From contig NC_064650.1 in assembly GCF_001723175.1 (NCBI RefSeq), positions 1,798,001 to 1,862,000 on the forward strand: a DNA stretch of 64,000 bases, written 5' to 3'. Made by a program: the position numbers and the translations under genes. The notes beneath the pieces were generated by a model. That model searched no databases. It saw only the letters and a program-made list of their open reading frames with translations, and was not told the DNA's origin. The DNA comes from Penicillium oxalicum. Lineage: Eukaryota; Ascomycota; Eurotiomycetes; Eurotiales; Aspergillaceae. Shown piece by piece: positions 47,253 through 61,100 of the stretch; position 1 is the stretch's first letter; the number at the start of each line of letters is the position of its first letter.

Positions 47253-48861
47253 ATGGCGCGCGTTCCCTTCATCGGGCGACTCCTGTGGTACGTGCCCCAG
47301 CTGCGGAGCATACAGTATGTACTTTTATAGATTGGACTAACTCAGGAGGCCACAGGTTTGAGTATCTGGCGCTTTTTGCATCTCTGCTACTCGTTCTCTT
47401 CGAGACTATCATTCATTTGATCACATTCTGCCTGCGTGAGTCTACCTTGGTGTCAGAGCTTCTCACCGGCTACTAGCTGCTAATGTGAATCCAGCGTTGC
47501 CCATCATTCATTTTTGCTACGAGCAGTCCAAGGCCCTATTCAACAGATTTGTATCAACCGAGCCCCGTGGCAAACGGACCAAAGAGGAGAAATTTGCGGC
47601 CGCGATAGCCGAGGCTTCAGATTTTACCGAAATATGCTCACTTTTCGGGTATGAAGCCGAAGAGCACATCGTCCAGACTGGCGATGGGTATCTCCTTGGA
47701 CTACACCGGTTAGCCTATCGAAAAGGCGAAGAGAAAACAAAGGTCAACCAAGGAGCTGGAGGAATCAGCAAAAAGGTCGTCTATCTGCACCACGGCTTGC
47801 TCATGTGCAGTGAAGTATGGGTTGCCCTGACCGATGAGCAAAGGTGTCTGCCATTCCGGCTCGTGGAGCAGGGATATGATGTGTGGCTGGGCAACAATCG
47901 CGGTAATAAATATGCCAAGAAGTGTGTACGGTTCTCACCGGGCTCTAATGAGTTTTGGGACTTCTCGATCGATCAATTCGCCTTTCACGATATCCCCGAC
48001 AGTATCGAGTACATTCTCGGAGTTACTGGCCAGCCATCTTTGTCGTACATTGGTTTTTCACAAGGCACTGCTCAGGCTTTTGCCACCTTGTCCATTCATC
48101 CATTGCTCAACCAGAAAGTCGATGTCTTTGTGGCGCTCGCACCGGCCATGGCCCCCTCGGGCTTGCGCAATCGGATCGTGGACTCACTCATGAAAGCATC
48201 GCCGAATTTCCTGTTCCTGCTCTTTGGGCGACGCAGTATCCTGTCATCAACCACCATGTGGCAAACCATTTTCTATCCACCGATCTATGTGCGGATCATT
48301 GACATGGCTCTCTCAGCCTTGTTCAATTGGAAATGCCGCAACATCAGCCGGACGCAAAAGTTAGCCGCTTATGTACATCTTTACTCTTTCACGAGCACCA
48401 AATCCGTCGTGCACTGGTTCCAAATCATTCGCAACAAGAACTTCCAATTCTACGACGACGAGACCCATACGCCTTTCAGCGTCGTCGCAAGCGAGCGATT
48501 TTACAAGCCCGTGAAATATCCCACGCGAAACATCAAGACTCCAATCGTCCTACTCTACGGAGATAGCGACAGTCTCGTCGACATCAACGTGATGCTCCAG
48601 GGTCTTCCTCGCGAGACCGTCGCCAAGGCGATTCCCAAGTACGAACATCTTGATTTCCTGTGGGCCTCGGATGTCGACCGTCAAGTATTCGGACATGTCT
48701 TTGAGGCGTTAGAAAAGTATAGTCAAGGTGCTATTGACCCGAGCGAGCCGGCTCTGCTCGAGACGCGTCAAGACGGCCGCTTTGCTATCGAATGTCGAGG
48801 CTCAAATACATCTGCACCTCGGCTTCGCTCAAAGGAGTCCATGTTCACGGGGGCGACATGA
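47253..48861 (+). CDS. steryl ester hydrolase-type lipase (Tgl1/Yeh family)
   Basis: Three exons (47253-47287, 47356-47435, 47495-48861) give 493 residues, with introns of 68 and 59 bp; a GACTAAC branch site is seen in the first. An N-terminal membrane segment (about 13-45, YLALFASLLLVLFETIIHLITF) is followed by the abhydrolase-associated lipase region (EYEAEEH-type start, GDGYLLGLHR), the oxyanion segment VYLHHGLL and the acid-lipase signature DVWLGNNRGNKY. The catalytic triad is the Ser of GFSQGT at about residue 227, Asp near 395 (YGDSDSLVD) and His 423 (YEHLDFLW). Yeast relatives hydrolyse steryl esters at lipid droplets or the plasma membrane. The fungal substrate, steryl ester or triacylglycerol, cannot be told here. 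The C-terminal 35 residues are polar. Confidence 0.92.
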
Positions 48862-50261
48862 TTGTCCGTTCTTCACTGTCCTCTCATTTCGAATTCTCTT
48901 GTTGTTTTTTTCCTCCCTCGGCCGAGCCAGATAGATTCCTTTCCGCAAGTACATACCCGATCCATCAGACACAAACCTCTGGGCACTATTTGCTCTTTAT
49001 ATGAATATATTACACTACCGAAGTTGTTTTTGGTTGCACATGATGAACTCGTTCCTCTACTTATAGCCATACCGTCGACTGCAACCAATCCTTCCCAGCA
49101 AATTCGTCGCATGCCAAATAAACCGAAATCCGTTCTCCAACCTTGATGTTCAGACACATGCGAGCAGTTTTCCACCTACAAATTCAATCACCATCGACTT
49201 TACCCGCTCACCCATTCCAGTAATCTCGTATATTGTCACTGCATTCTAAAAAAAAATCCTTATATTTCACCGTAACTCCACACATTATCATCTATGTCAA
49301 GCTCAAGCTTCGGACGATATGAGTATGGGTGTGACCAGAAGCAGTGTGTACCTCCTATCTGAACCGGGCATGCACAGGTAGACGACGGAAACTAGGTCGC
49401 TACCTAATGTTCGGTGCTGTTTGAGAAGGGGGTCTCTTTCCAGCTGAAGGGGATGGAAGAATCTTGGGTTATTGGGGTACTTGAGGACAGATAAATTCGA
49501 TTGGAGGTCCAGCAGAGGTCCAGTGCCGGTGCCGCATCATATTGACTTGAGCGTCCAGTTTAAGGTTTTGCAAAGTGGACGTATGGGCACCCAACCTTAG
49601 GTAGTAATGATGGATTGATGTTCGTGTCTATTAATGATTGATTTGAAATACCCATCCGACAACTCTCATCAAGATGACCGGAATGCACCTCGAACCTAAC
49701 CGGGCCCAAATTTGGTGACCTAGCCTAGAACTCATTCCATTCGTGTTTTAATAAGAATTAAAGAAAAAAATATCTCAAGTTCCAAAGAGTACATACTAAG
49801 AACATAAAAAGTGCATGGGGACTTGCAATGTGCCATGTGCCATCATCTAGAATATCACCCCACGCTAAAAGTGGAAAGTTGTAGGATCCACGGTGAAAAG
49901 GAGCACGCTTGGGAGAGAGTAGGTAGTAGGTAGGGAGAGAAGAAGGGGGAGCAGTTAGACAAGAAAAGAGAGGGGAAAAAAGAAGATGAGAGCGATGCCA
50001 GAAAACCCAGGCGAAGCATCCATACCAAGTTAAAAAGAAACAACCCACGCCGACCCAACCACCACTCCTGATAAAGACAAGAAGCAAAAGGTCATGGTGA
50101 AGTAAACGCCTCTTCCCCATCAAACATTCCATTAAGATGAGAGGGAAGAACACAGATTTTTTGGTAGTCGCAGGGTTCAAAAGTACAAAGTAGGCGGGAA
50201 GGTATCAAGAAGCCGGAACACATCAAGGTATCAAGACGGAGGGATCTAAAAGTGGACGAGC
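48862..50261. other. convergent spacer
   Basis: This 1.4-kb interval lies between the stops of the lipase and the SNF2 gene. A minus-strand frame at 49758-50180 has no domain. TAGGTA-type words occur near 49375, 49400, 49590 and 49919. It should include both 3' UTRs. Confidence 0.55.
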
Positions 50262-53200
50262 TCATTCCTCATCGCCGTCGGGACCGTTAGCAGTACTTGT
50301 CGCGGCACTGGTGGCACTTTCGGCATTAGGATTGTTGAACGTGAGCTTCAACTTTGGCTGGGCTGGAGTCCCGGTCGTCTGAGGGGTCGCGGTGCCGGAG
50401 GGACCACCAAGTGACTGGCCTTCACCTGCAACAGATTCGCCGCCATCGAAGTTGGCAAACTGCGGGTGGTCCGCCGTCAGCCTCTTAAGTTCAGCGACGC
50501 ACTTGGCCTAAAGGATAGATTAGCAAACAGTTTTCCTGGTATCTATTTGGAGTTTTTCAAACAGAAATGGTAAGCTTACCTCAATATCATTGGCATCCTG
50601 GAACAACAGACTTCCATCCTCGTTGAAGGTCCGCGCGTTCTCGCAAAGAAGGTGGATGTCATCCCGGAACTCTTTCAGGCTCTGGTAATCATCCCGCTTG
50701 ATTTTCCTCTCAATCATTTCGATCGCGATGGGGTTCTGAATGATCTGGTAGTACGCAGGGTACAGATTACGAGAAGGAGGCTTCATGAAAGGCTCAATGA
50801 TCGAACGCAGCACTGTGCTACCCTCTTCGCCATCGGATTCTTCCAGCTCAACCTCCTCGGTCATTTCTTTCAAGGACGCAATCACGCTGTTGACGATGCT
50901 GGTCAAAGTCGCCCGATCGGAGCTGCTCAGGGTATCTGGAATCTTAGGCTGGCGACCTCTCTTGCGCTTGGGCTGTGGTGTCTCCTCGGCAACCTCTTCC
51001 GCCTTGCGCTTGGGAGCTGGTCCACGGCGACGCTTCCGTGGAGGCGTCTCGTCATTTTGGACCGGCTCGGGTGAGGATTCGATCACACCCTGAGCTTTGA
51101 GTTTCCTCTTCTCTTTTCTGGCCTTGCGATCTTCGCGCTCCTGCAAGTACTGCTCGACAACATCGTCAATGTTCGCTCCGCTCTCCTCACACTCAGCAAC
51201 GAGTCTCGTCCACTCCTCGAGCGGAATATCGTCATCGTAACGCTTGACCTTGCGTTCACGAGCGCCACGACCATACACTTCCGTGATAGGCTCCTCGGAA
51301 ATGGGAGCATCTTCTTGAACGTAAATATCAGGCAACTCCTCGTCACACATAAGACGAGGATAGCGACGACCGGGTCCATATTCATCAGTCTTCTCGCGCT
51401 CGCGATCCATTTGCTGGAAGAGGACAAGCTCTTCTTCGGACCGAGCCATAATTTCGTTCAGGTCATCATCTTCCATCTCATCTTGGTCACCGAGTTGCTC
51501 GGTATCCTCCGTCGACTCCAGCAGAGTTCGCAAAAATTTATCACGCTCTTCACTGGTCGACTTGTTATCGAATTTTCCAGCCTGGATGACCTTGCCGTCC
51601 ATGTCAAGCTTGAATTGCGCACGTTCCAAAATCTTCTCCTCAACAGAGTTGGAACTGATGAGTCGCAAGATTCGGACTTCATTCTTCTGACCGATACGAT
51701 GGGCACGATCTTGAGCCTGCAGATCCTGGTGAGGATTCCAATCGGAGTCGTAAATGATGACTGTATCAGCAGTCTGCAGATTCAGGCCGAGACCACCGGC
51801 ACGAGTGGACAGCAAGAAGCAGAAGTACTCAGAGTTGGGGTCATTGAAGACTTTCAGGAGGTCAGAACGATCATCAGACTTAGTGGAACCGTCAAGACGA
51901 AGGTACTTGAGACCACGCATGCGAAGGAAGTCTTCCATGATATTCATGATTTGAGTCATCTGGAAGAACATCAGGACTCTGTGACCAGTGCGGCGGAACT
52001 TGGGCAAAATTCGATCAAGTAATTCGAATTTACCAGATGTTCGCCACAGAAGATCGTTTGTCAGGCGACTGGGGTTCATTTGGTCTTCAACGGGCTCAAA
52101 CACGAAAGGATGATTGCAAAGCTTTCGCAACTGCATCAGCATGTTGCTGAGGCCGCGCACGTTGGTCTTTCCACCCTTGCCGTCACTGACGGCCATCTTG
52201 TTGTGAGTCACCAATTGCTTGTACAGACGTGTCTGCAGAGCAGAGAAGCGACACTTGATGACACGCTCTTGCTTGTCGGGAAGGTCCTTCTCCACATCTT
52301 TCTTCAGACGACGAAGCAAGAATGGACGGAGAACCTTATGCAGACGACGAATGACGAGCAGCTGCTCTTCTTCAGTCAGATCCATACGGTCTTGACCACC
52401 CGTGTTGGCGAAGGGAGTGTTGAACCATTCGTCGAATGACTTGACCGACTTGAAGATGTTTGGCAACACAAAGTTGAGCAAGGCCCACAACTCAGGCAGG
52501 TTATTTTGGAGCGGTGTACCCGTGAGAATCAAACGGTACCGGGTGTGGTAGTACGTTGACAGAGTACTGCTGAGCTTGGAGCTGGCATTCTTCATTCGGT
52601 GTCCTTCGTCGATGATCATGTGTGCCCACTTGATCTTGGAGAGAATGGGGCGGTCTTTGATGATATATTCGTAGGTGGTCAGCAGCACTTGGAATTGGCC
52701 CCAGCGGATTTGCTGTTGTTGCTGTTTGCGTGCGTTAGGGGGGCCCTTGTAGACCACCTTTGTCACCGAGGGCGCCCATTTCTCGAACTCCAAATTCCAA
52801 TTAGTCAAAGTACTCAGCGGCACAATGACCAGGAAGGGACCGTTGTTTCTCTTCTTCTCAATGATATACGTGATCAAACTGATGGTTTGAATGGTCTTTC
52901 CGAGTCCCATCTCGTCCGCAAGGATACCGTTCAAGTTATTGTTGTAGAGTGAGATCATCCACTGAAGACCCTTGAGCTGGTACTCCTTCAGAGTTCCACC
53001 GACGAGGATGGATGGTTGCTCATTAACAGTCTCCTGAATGCGGTGGGCCACAGCGTAGTAATCCACCTTCTTCTTGCCGGTACCGTCGTCATCTTCGTCG
53101 CTATCAACGATTTCTTCGTCCTCGTCCACGAAGTCTTCGTTATCACCATACCGCTCTGCTTGGTTTCGCTGCTGCTGGCGCACTGAGTTGGCAAGCTCCT

Positions 53201-54800
53201 TCAAAAACTTATCAGTTTGGCCAAGCAGATGAGAGATACGAGAATCTTTAGCCTGTCCCAAAAGCTTCAGGTAGGTTTCCTCGTCGTTGGCCTTCAGGGC
53301 TTGCAGACGCTGCTTAGCAGTCCGTTCAACACGCTTCTGTTCTTCACGTTCCATGTGCTGGTGGTGCTGGACCATCATACGGCCAAGCTTGGTCGAGCGG
53401 TTGCGGCTTGCCACAGACGCGGTGACCATCTCGTGGCCGTGGTTCAAAATCGCCTGCAGCTGATCAAACTGCTTCTTCTTTTCACGTGTTTCACGAGCAT
53501 CACGCTGCTGCTTCTCGAGCTTCTCGGTGATCCTGGCCTCCCGGAGCGACGGACGCTTCATGCGACGGTGGACGGCTCGGTTGGTCTGGTTTGTTTCGCT
53601 GGCGTCAAAGCCCGTACGTCGGATCTTTTCTCGCAAGGCTTGTTGTCTGGCCCGCAAACCCAGCGACTTGAGCTCAATCAAAGCCTTCAACTTCAAAGAG
53701 TCGTCTCCGGCGGGTGCATCGCTCTTACTTGTGTCCCAGACACCAAGGTTTGCTGAAAGCTTCTCCAACTCCTTCATACGAGCTGACATGCGGTTATAAA
53801 CGAGCAATTCGCGGTCCTCACGAACCTGGCGCCAGTCGATACCAGTGCATTCGAATGCAGGAATGCGAGGTCGGTTGATGCGGTGTTTGTGTCCGTCAAA
53901 GTTGATGAGCTTGTGGAGAGGAGTATCATCGAGGTCGTAAGTGGTGTAAGAATCCTTCTCGGCGCTTTCTCCATTGCCTTCGCCTGTAGAGGTCGTGGCA
54001 CTCTTATCGGGAGAATCCAAAACCTTCTCGGACGCTACGAGCTTGTCGGCCATGGTTGGAAGTTGAGGCTTCTTTGCCGGGAAAAGCTGGTGGGCCAGGG
54101 CTGGGGCAATGGGCTGATTTTTGGACAGGGTCTTGAAGGCCATGATCTGATTTCTAAGGGTAGCCAACTGCTCCGGTGAGAAGCTCCCGCTACCCACTGT
54201 TGCTCCCTTGCGATTTGCGCCACCTTGGAAGCTCACACCTGGGCCGTCGGTATTGAGTGCGGTCATGGAAGAAGCAGATGGATTGCGAACTACCGTAGCA
54301 ATACGGCATTGTTAGCACTGGAATGCTTGCGTGTACAAGAGAGGCCCAGTGACATTATCAAAACTTACCATGGATCCCATTGGCAGCACCGTCAGCGACA
54401 GCGCCATTCTGGGGGCCATTCATCGGATGAGAGCCCTGCTGCTGCGCCTGTTGTGCCTGTTGCTGACGTTGCTTCTGCTTCATTATTTGCTGGCGCTGGA
54501 TAGTTGCAAGCAATTGATGAGCTTTGATGTATTCAGGGTCATTTGGATTGACACCTTGCTCTTGCATCTGCTTGTATTTCTGTCGTGGTATTAGTCTCGC
54601 TGTACCACATAGGCCACGCGGGAAAAGGCAGCGACATCATGTAGGAGAGGACGAGGTAGGATGGTGTGTCGTGCTCTGATGGCATGGGCAAAAGATGATG
54701 TGCTAACCTGAAGAACCTCCTGGACATGTTGTTGGGTCAAATTCGCTGGCAGGGCGTAATTGCCGGGCGCCATGGGGGGCGCCGACTGCAAAGAAGCCAT
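50262..54800 (-). CDS. SNF2/Sth1-type chromatin-remodelling ATPase with bromodomain
   Basis: Four exons (54800-54708, 54579-54369, 54289-50580, 50507-50262) give 1419 residues, with introns of 128, 79 and 72 bp. It is the motor subunit of a SWI/SNF or RSC complex. The order is: a Gln-rich N-terminus, a QLQ-like segment (about 120-160), an HSA region (about 345-470, KLGRMMVQHHQHMEREEQKR), the SNF2 helicase with Walker A DEMGLGKT (Lys near 566) and DEGH box (about 662), helicase C (STRAGGLGLNLQTADTVI, QDRAHRIGQ), a SnAC-like acidic region, an AT-hook-like patch (PKRKRGRQPK), and a C-terminal bromodomain (about 1225-1335, NLYPAYYQIIQNPI, CENARTFNEDGS). The last exon is a polar tail. Filamentous ascomycetes may have only one such protein, so I do not choose between Snf2 and Sth1. 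Confidence 0.95.
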
Positions 54801-56676
54801 GGTTCAAATCGCGTTGTTTATCAATTCATAGATGGTCAATTACAGCGGCGGCAACTATGCGATGCGACGCGATGCGGACCGATGTGGGAAGATAACCCAG
54901 ATAGTCAACAGGCTCCACCCTGATACTGTACCAGGTCGCGCCCAGATGGTGAAGGGAGGAATGGGTAGCGCGACCGTGGGAGACGGGAGGGCGAGAGAGG
55001 TGAATAAGCGCGTCGGAGGTGAACTGAGAGAGGCCGGAGGTGGAGTTCAAAAGACAGTCGCGACCAAGGTATTGGGGGCCTTGGTGGTCGGAGCTTCGGG
55101 GATGCGATCGATGAATGGAGCTGGGGTGGTGGGAGGTGAGAGTGCGGGTACTGCTGCTGGCTGGCCGGCTGCAGTGGACACTGGATGACAGGGAGATTTG
55201 GCAAAGAAAGCGAGTAAGAAGGATGCGGCTGCGCGTGAGCCTGAAGAGGAAGGGGAACGAAAAAGTTAACTGGCGGCAGGGAAGGGCGCGTGGCAGAGGC
55301 GGATGGATGGAAATGGAGATAGAGGGGACCGAGTTGCGCGACTTGCTCGGCGAAACCTGGTGCTTTCGCTGGAGTAGGCGACAGGCGACTAACAACAGGA
55401 GGGCGGCGAGAGGAGATTTCGTGTGCTGGTCACGGGTGGTCACGGGGCCGGCCGCTCAGCTGACTCAGCGGCATGTTCCAGAAACTACCCCTGCTCTTGC
55501 GCAATCGTGATCCCACCTCCAATGCCGTAAGCCTGTGAAAGCTTGGATCTCGAGGCATTCAGGCTGACGCCTGTGATTGCCTGAGACAATATGAGCGTAT
55601 TCTGGAAGGGGTCCAGAACCGGACACTGAGATTGGACAAACGACTGGTGGATTGCGCCGCGTCTAATGTCTCTTCCAAAATTTCGGGATAGACATACAGC
55701 TAACCTGGAGCGACATTTCTATCCAGAGGAATTATTGTCATCTTCTCACGCCTTTCAGAAAACTGTCAGCCCACTCGACGCTTTTCATGCCTCGTACCTA
55801 TGTGCGGGCGGGTGGTGTACTATTCCCAATCCCCGATTTAGAAGCGTCCGTCGAAATATATCTTCAGTTGAAACCTTACTTGCCCTACTTAGTCAACCTA
55901 GCTCCTGGTTGGAAACGCCATTAATAGGTACTCCTAGGTACCTCAGTTGGATACCATCGAATTGCATGGATTACCTATCTGCCCACATACAGAAATGGGG
56001 TTCCAAATGAACTGATAGCATTCAACGGAACAACCTTAACAACGAGCCCTCGTGTCCCATTGCAATGAATTGGTGAGCCTGCTTGAGAAGAACACGCTCA
56101 AGGTAGAGCTACCTGCGTATGCAGGTGAATACCTTGGGTAGGTTGACTCCAAAACAGGGTGTCTCTGAGGTACATGGGCTAAGGTAGGCAGCCCACCCGC
56201 CCGGTAGGTACCCCGAGTACAAGCTTGAGTCACACTAGAAATCACCGTCCATGCCATGACATGCGCTATGGAATCCCCTTATGCATCTACCTCCTCCATA
56301 AACTACTGTAAAGATCTAGCTAGGTATGCGCTCCAATCGGATGGGTCCGATCAACAGCCGCTCCATCGACGAACCGTTGAAAGAAAAGAGATGAGCCCGT
56401 GCATTGGTTGAGTGATTGGTGGTACAAAAAGAAAAATGACGAGAACCAGGGACTCGCACTGAAAAGGAAAAAGAGAACGGAAGAAAAAAAACCACACGGC
56501 CTGGATTACTCCAGTCCAGACGCCCTCGAAAGCAGGGATCAAAACCACTGCAGGCTTACCAAACACACAAAGGGGCGGGGGAGCCAGCCCACGAATACTA
56601 CAGCCCAGGAGACAGCGTTCAGAGACAGGAACGACGTCCCAGAGTCGCTGAGGCCGCTCCACTCCGTCGACCTTCC
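54801..56676. promoter_or_regulatory. spacer upstream of the SNF2 gene
   Basis: This 1.9-kb interval contains the SNF2 promoter and the 3' UTR of the BAR gene. Overlapping frames at 54826-55510 on both strands are GC-rich shadows without domains. TAGGTACC words cluster near 55925-55945, with more near 56110 and 56200. Confidence 0.5.
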
Positions 56677-58175
56677 CTACAGGTCGGTCACGGTGACCAG
56701 GGACCGCTTCATGGGAGGGGGAGGAGGTGGCGGCTTTTTCGCACGCGAAGGGGGTGGTGGGGGTGCCTTCTTGGCCAAACTCGAGGCATTCAGCGCAGTT
56801 GAGCTTGGACGACGGGAGGGCACACTCCCGTGTGAGGTGGCGGGAGAGATGGATCGTCCGCCGTAGGCACGCTCGGGGCTAGAGCGGCCGTAGGAGCTGG
56901 CCTCGGAATCCGCATACGGATCCGCCAGATATCGCCCCCCGGTATGCTGGACACTGCCTCGGCGATTCACCATATTGTCGCTCGCAGTGCGCTGAATCCA
57001 CTGGGTTGGAGCCGGGGATGTTTCCTGGCGCAGTTGAGTTGGGCTTTCGAAAGTGGATGTTCGGTTGAGACCCGGTCGAGCGTAGCCATTGCTCGCGGGA
57101 TAGGCCTCGCGGGAAGGAGAGTCGGCCGCATAGTTTGAGGCGGTTCGATTGGAACGAATGGTAGGTCGGCTCTCCGTGACAGTTTCCAACTCTTCCTGCA
57201 ACGGCTCATATCGCTCCTGGTAGGAATGGGCGGTGTTTGATCGAGCTCGGGTTGGACGACGAGGCGGAGATGGCGCTTGGCTGCACCCGGCTGGCCATTC
57301 ACTTCTGAGCTGCAGCAGCGCCTCACGACATCGTTCATGATACTCGAGCTGGGCCTCCAAGAAGGAACCCAGATCCATGACACTCTCCACCTCTGCGTCC
57401 TTGATGTCCTGCATCCGACGGATCACGTCGTCGTTGGCTTCCTCGTATTTGACCTTCTGGGTGCGGAGCTCTTCCTCGACTCGGAAGTCTTCCCGTTTGG
57501 CCTTCTCCATCTTCGAGAGGGATGTGTCGTAAGCCAGTCGACGGCTGTCGAGCTTCTTCCGCGCATGCTGTCGGAGTCATGTCAGCGACTCAGTTATCTA
57601 TCTTCGCAGTAGCGTTCGCACAACCTACCTGGTAATCCTTCATCTGGGCCAAAGATCTCTCCAGTGACTCAAGCCAGCTCGAGGTCGCCTGCGAGATATA
57701 GTTTTCTTGGATGCGTGCCATGCGCTCCTCAGTCCGCCCCAGCACTAGGTATCGACATTAGGTTGCTGCCGGAAAGAGAACGTCGACCCGGAAATGCCAT
57801 CGAAGGGAGACTCACTGATCAGGCACTGTCCGTATTCGGAAGCACCATCGAAGTCCTCCCCATGGCCCACCATGCTGCTACCCAGGTGAGCGATGGGAAG
57901 AGTCTTCTCTTTATCGTCCCCTTCACTGCGCTTCGAGATGGCCTTGACATATGCCGTCATGGACTTGTGGATTCGATCGACACCTGCACGCCTTTCAGTC
58001 AGCCTCATTAATCAACGCCAAGAGCAAGTCTCCGTCTGGATGCCGTACCTTCGTGTCGCACGCCCATCTCGGTCTCCAGGGCCTTGAAGTCATCCGACTG
58101 AGAGGTTTTCACCTCACCACCCATGCGCTCGCCAGCCCATTGCTTCAGGCGCCCGATTCTCTTGTTCATGTGCAT
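56677..58175 (-). CDS. BAR-domain protein with proline-rich tail
   Basis: Four exons (58175-58049, 57983-57816, 57744-57629, 57567-56677) give 433 residues, with introns of 65, 71 and 61 bp. Residues 1 to about 245 form an amphiphysin/endophilin-type BAR coiled coil: NKRIGRLKQWAGERMGGEVK, IHKSMTAYVKAISKRSEG, SSWLESLERSLAQMKDYQ, ARKKLDSRRLAYDTSLSKME. BAR dimers bind and bend membranes, typically in endocytosis. The rest is Ser/Arg/Pro-rich and ends in PPPPPP runs (KKAPPPPPSRAKKPPPPPPP), which should bind SH3 domains; no SH3 domain is present in this protein. Start: ATG 58175 (MHMNKR) is preferred over 58169 because relatives carry a few residues before NKK/NKR. Exon phases match. The precise partner is unknown. 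Confidence 0.92.
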
Positions 58176-61100
58176 GATGTGTGTTGTCGCGTGTGGAGTC
58201 GATCGGATATGTGTTGGATTGGAAGAAGGCTCTCGAATGGGTCACACGACCATGGACTATGCACAGCACAGCGAGAGCGAGGGGGTGGGTATCTTGGTAG
58301 AGCGAATGTGAATCAAGTGACTGGCAGTCCGACCTACGGAGCTGATGGGTTTGAATGAACAGAGAGATGAAGTTGCGAGTAGAAATTCCCTGAACGAGGC
58401 GGGAGGATGCGTGTCAACCAGCCAGTAGCTTGCCTGACGAGGTGGAGCGGGCAGAAGAACGAGAGACGGGAGGAAGGAGGTTGGGAAAGGAAGATACCAA
58501 AGAGGGATCGGAAAGGGGCACGGGGGGGTTTAGATGGGAGGAGAGGGGGAGAGACCAAGAAAGACCAAGACTGAGCGCGCGCGAGAGGGCCAGCCTAGGA
58601 TAAATTAGAGAAGCGGAGCTCCCTCCAGACGGAGCAACATGCTTGATCGTTGTCGTCGGCGGAGGGTCGAAAGGGTTGCGGCCTGTGATTTGCTCGACTG
58701 TTCTGTTTTCCTCTTGTTCCTCCTCCATCCCCCTCATGAATCCTCTTTGGAATAATTCAATTTTTTTTTGATTTGATTTTGATTGTACTACTGTACACAT
58801 TGTTCCGGTAATTTGGATGAGACGCCACTGCGCCTCGAAAGGGTACTCCAGAAAGAGTTCCATCTCGGATCCGTTCTCATACATGCTTCCCTGCATGCAG
58901 ACACACTGAGGGCGGACGTCGATCGGTGGAGAAGAATGGCCGGAATGTCTACGACAGCATTGAAACCGCTTTGGTCATTCTCACTCTTTGTGATCCACGA
59001 TCGGCCCATTTACGACTTTGCTTCTAATTTACCCTCTGGTGCTGTGTACGATGGAGAGACATGTTGATGAGGTGGTTGAGGGGTATGGTGGGTATTACTC
59101 TTCTTAGACAAACTTAGATCAATTACTCGGTGTTCCGTGGCTCTAGACGGAAAAAGAAACCAAAAATCCACGATTCGCCCCCCATACAAATCAAATATGC
59201 TTTTCGCATGGCCGAGTCTCGAATGGGATCTTTTGATTTTTTTTAAAAATCATTTTTTCCTTCCCCTGATTCTCTCGTTCGAGAATTCGTGAATGATACG
59301 CGGAGGTGACACGCGTTGGTGGGCCGACGGAGTGGAGCCATGAGCGTGTGAGAAACTTGAGAAGTCAGGACTGGAAGAATTGAAGAGAGCAGGTACGAGA
59401 CGACCGGGTTGGACCCCCCCCCCCTGGATGGGATTGGTTTGATTGTGTTGCTGTGTTGCGTGTTTCGTCAATGCATCCACAAATGGAATTCTCATTGGAA
59501 CTCCAGGAACCGGAGGGTCTGAGTTCCTCAACGTGACTCGCTTGCAATACGGTGGTTTATTTTTTCCCCCTCTTGTCTTTGGTTTTCTATTATCTGTGTT
59601 TACTAAATTTATCTCGTCCAGTGAACAACCGAGACCCAGTCACCCACCGGCCTCCTCCCCTGTGTGGACTCGAGACACTCCAGAACCTGTTCTCCAAAGA
59701 CTTGCCAGGTTGCCACCCCGCAGAAGATGGGCGAGCACAAGAGTCTATTGTTGTCGATTCTTATTTCAAGTAGATCTGATCTACGCAGGGGAAGGATGGA
59801 CCTGTACCGTACTACCTTTAAACCTTGTGTATTGGTATTTTGCTCCGTGAGCAGGGGTATCAGCACCACTTTACCAGACGACCAGTGGCATCGAAGGAAC
59901 TCAGAACTAAAGAAGTGTAATGACTGTAACGAGTGTACTCCTGCAAGTTACTTTCGTATTTAGTATTGTAATAGAACCTGCCCAGAGTTGGTGGCAGGGG
60001 TCGTATAGTGCGTAAGAGCGGGCACGGAGCCCCGAGGCCCGGGGTATCGTTTCGAACAGGTTGGTTTCGTCCGTGTTTCAAGGCCGCTCCAGTTGGCCTG
60101 AGACCACAAGTGGCGAGGAGCGCGGTAAGAGATGGTTGGAATCGCAACTCTCCCTCGCCACGAGGTCTCGAGTCTGCACATCCACGATGCTAGGTGCTGC
60201 CGCATGCCGTCTGCGCATATCAGAACCGTTGGCGAGAGCCCCGATCCAGCGATCAATGCTCCAGAGGATCCAGAGGGGTCTTTCGCGACGATCTTGCCCG
60301 TTCCAGCCACGTTTTTTTTCTTTTGGGAAAAAAAAAGAGAGAGAGAGAGAGAGACAGAACTTGAGGATGTGACCCGACTTCAACGCCTAGACCACCGTTT
60401 ATTATCCCGATTCCCTGTTCCAGAGGAGGCGAGCAAGTTGTATACGAATCTCACCAGACGCCGTGTATGTGCTCCGAGGGGAACGGAGTCCGTAAGCGGA
60501 ACACCCGCAGGTCCTTTCTGTCACATGAATGACCATCCTTTTTTCTTTAAAACTTTCTCTCCCTTTCCCCCCCGGAACAGTCCACCATGAAATTGTAGAA
60601 TATAGCCGACAAGGATATACTGCACCAGTAAGCGCCCAGGCTCACTCACCCCAATTACGGATCAAGCCTCCGAAGTTCTAGATTCTAAATCCAATCAAAA
60701 GAGGTCCCAATGATAGTCTTTCAAGCTCGAGCGCCAGCCCCAGCAGGGTATTGGCTTCATTCCATGCCAGAAAGGTCGACCTGTGTTGGGGAACCTAAGA
60801 TCAACCTTGGTGGCTCGACTCGTTCAAAGCCGGATCACCGTCGCAAGAGAGGCGGCCAATGCCCACAGGCCTGCTTGAGGTTCCGCAATATCTTGCGAGT
60901 CTTTGCCAGAGACAATCGACTCTTGGTCCCGGGGTCTCGATTACATAGATGGTAGGGCCTTGAATGATACTTGCCGAATCCCCAACCTTGGAATCGCCAG
61001 GGACTAAGTTGCTGGCTGCTTGGAATTAGACAGAGCGTGCTCTCCTGGTCCTGATGGTCGGTTGGTGTAAATTATCGTGCCTCGATATGGTCTTGCTGTT

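Noticed and set aside
54826..55510. Overlapping open frames on both strands upstream of the SNF2 gene
   Set aside because: They lie in the GC-rich promoter and leader, overlap each other and show no domain.
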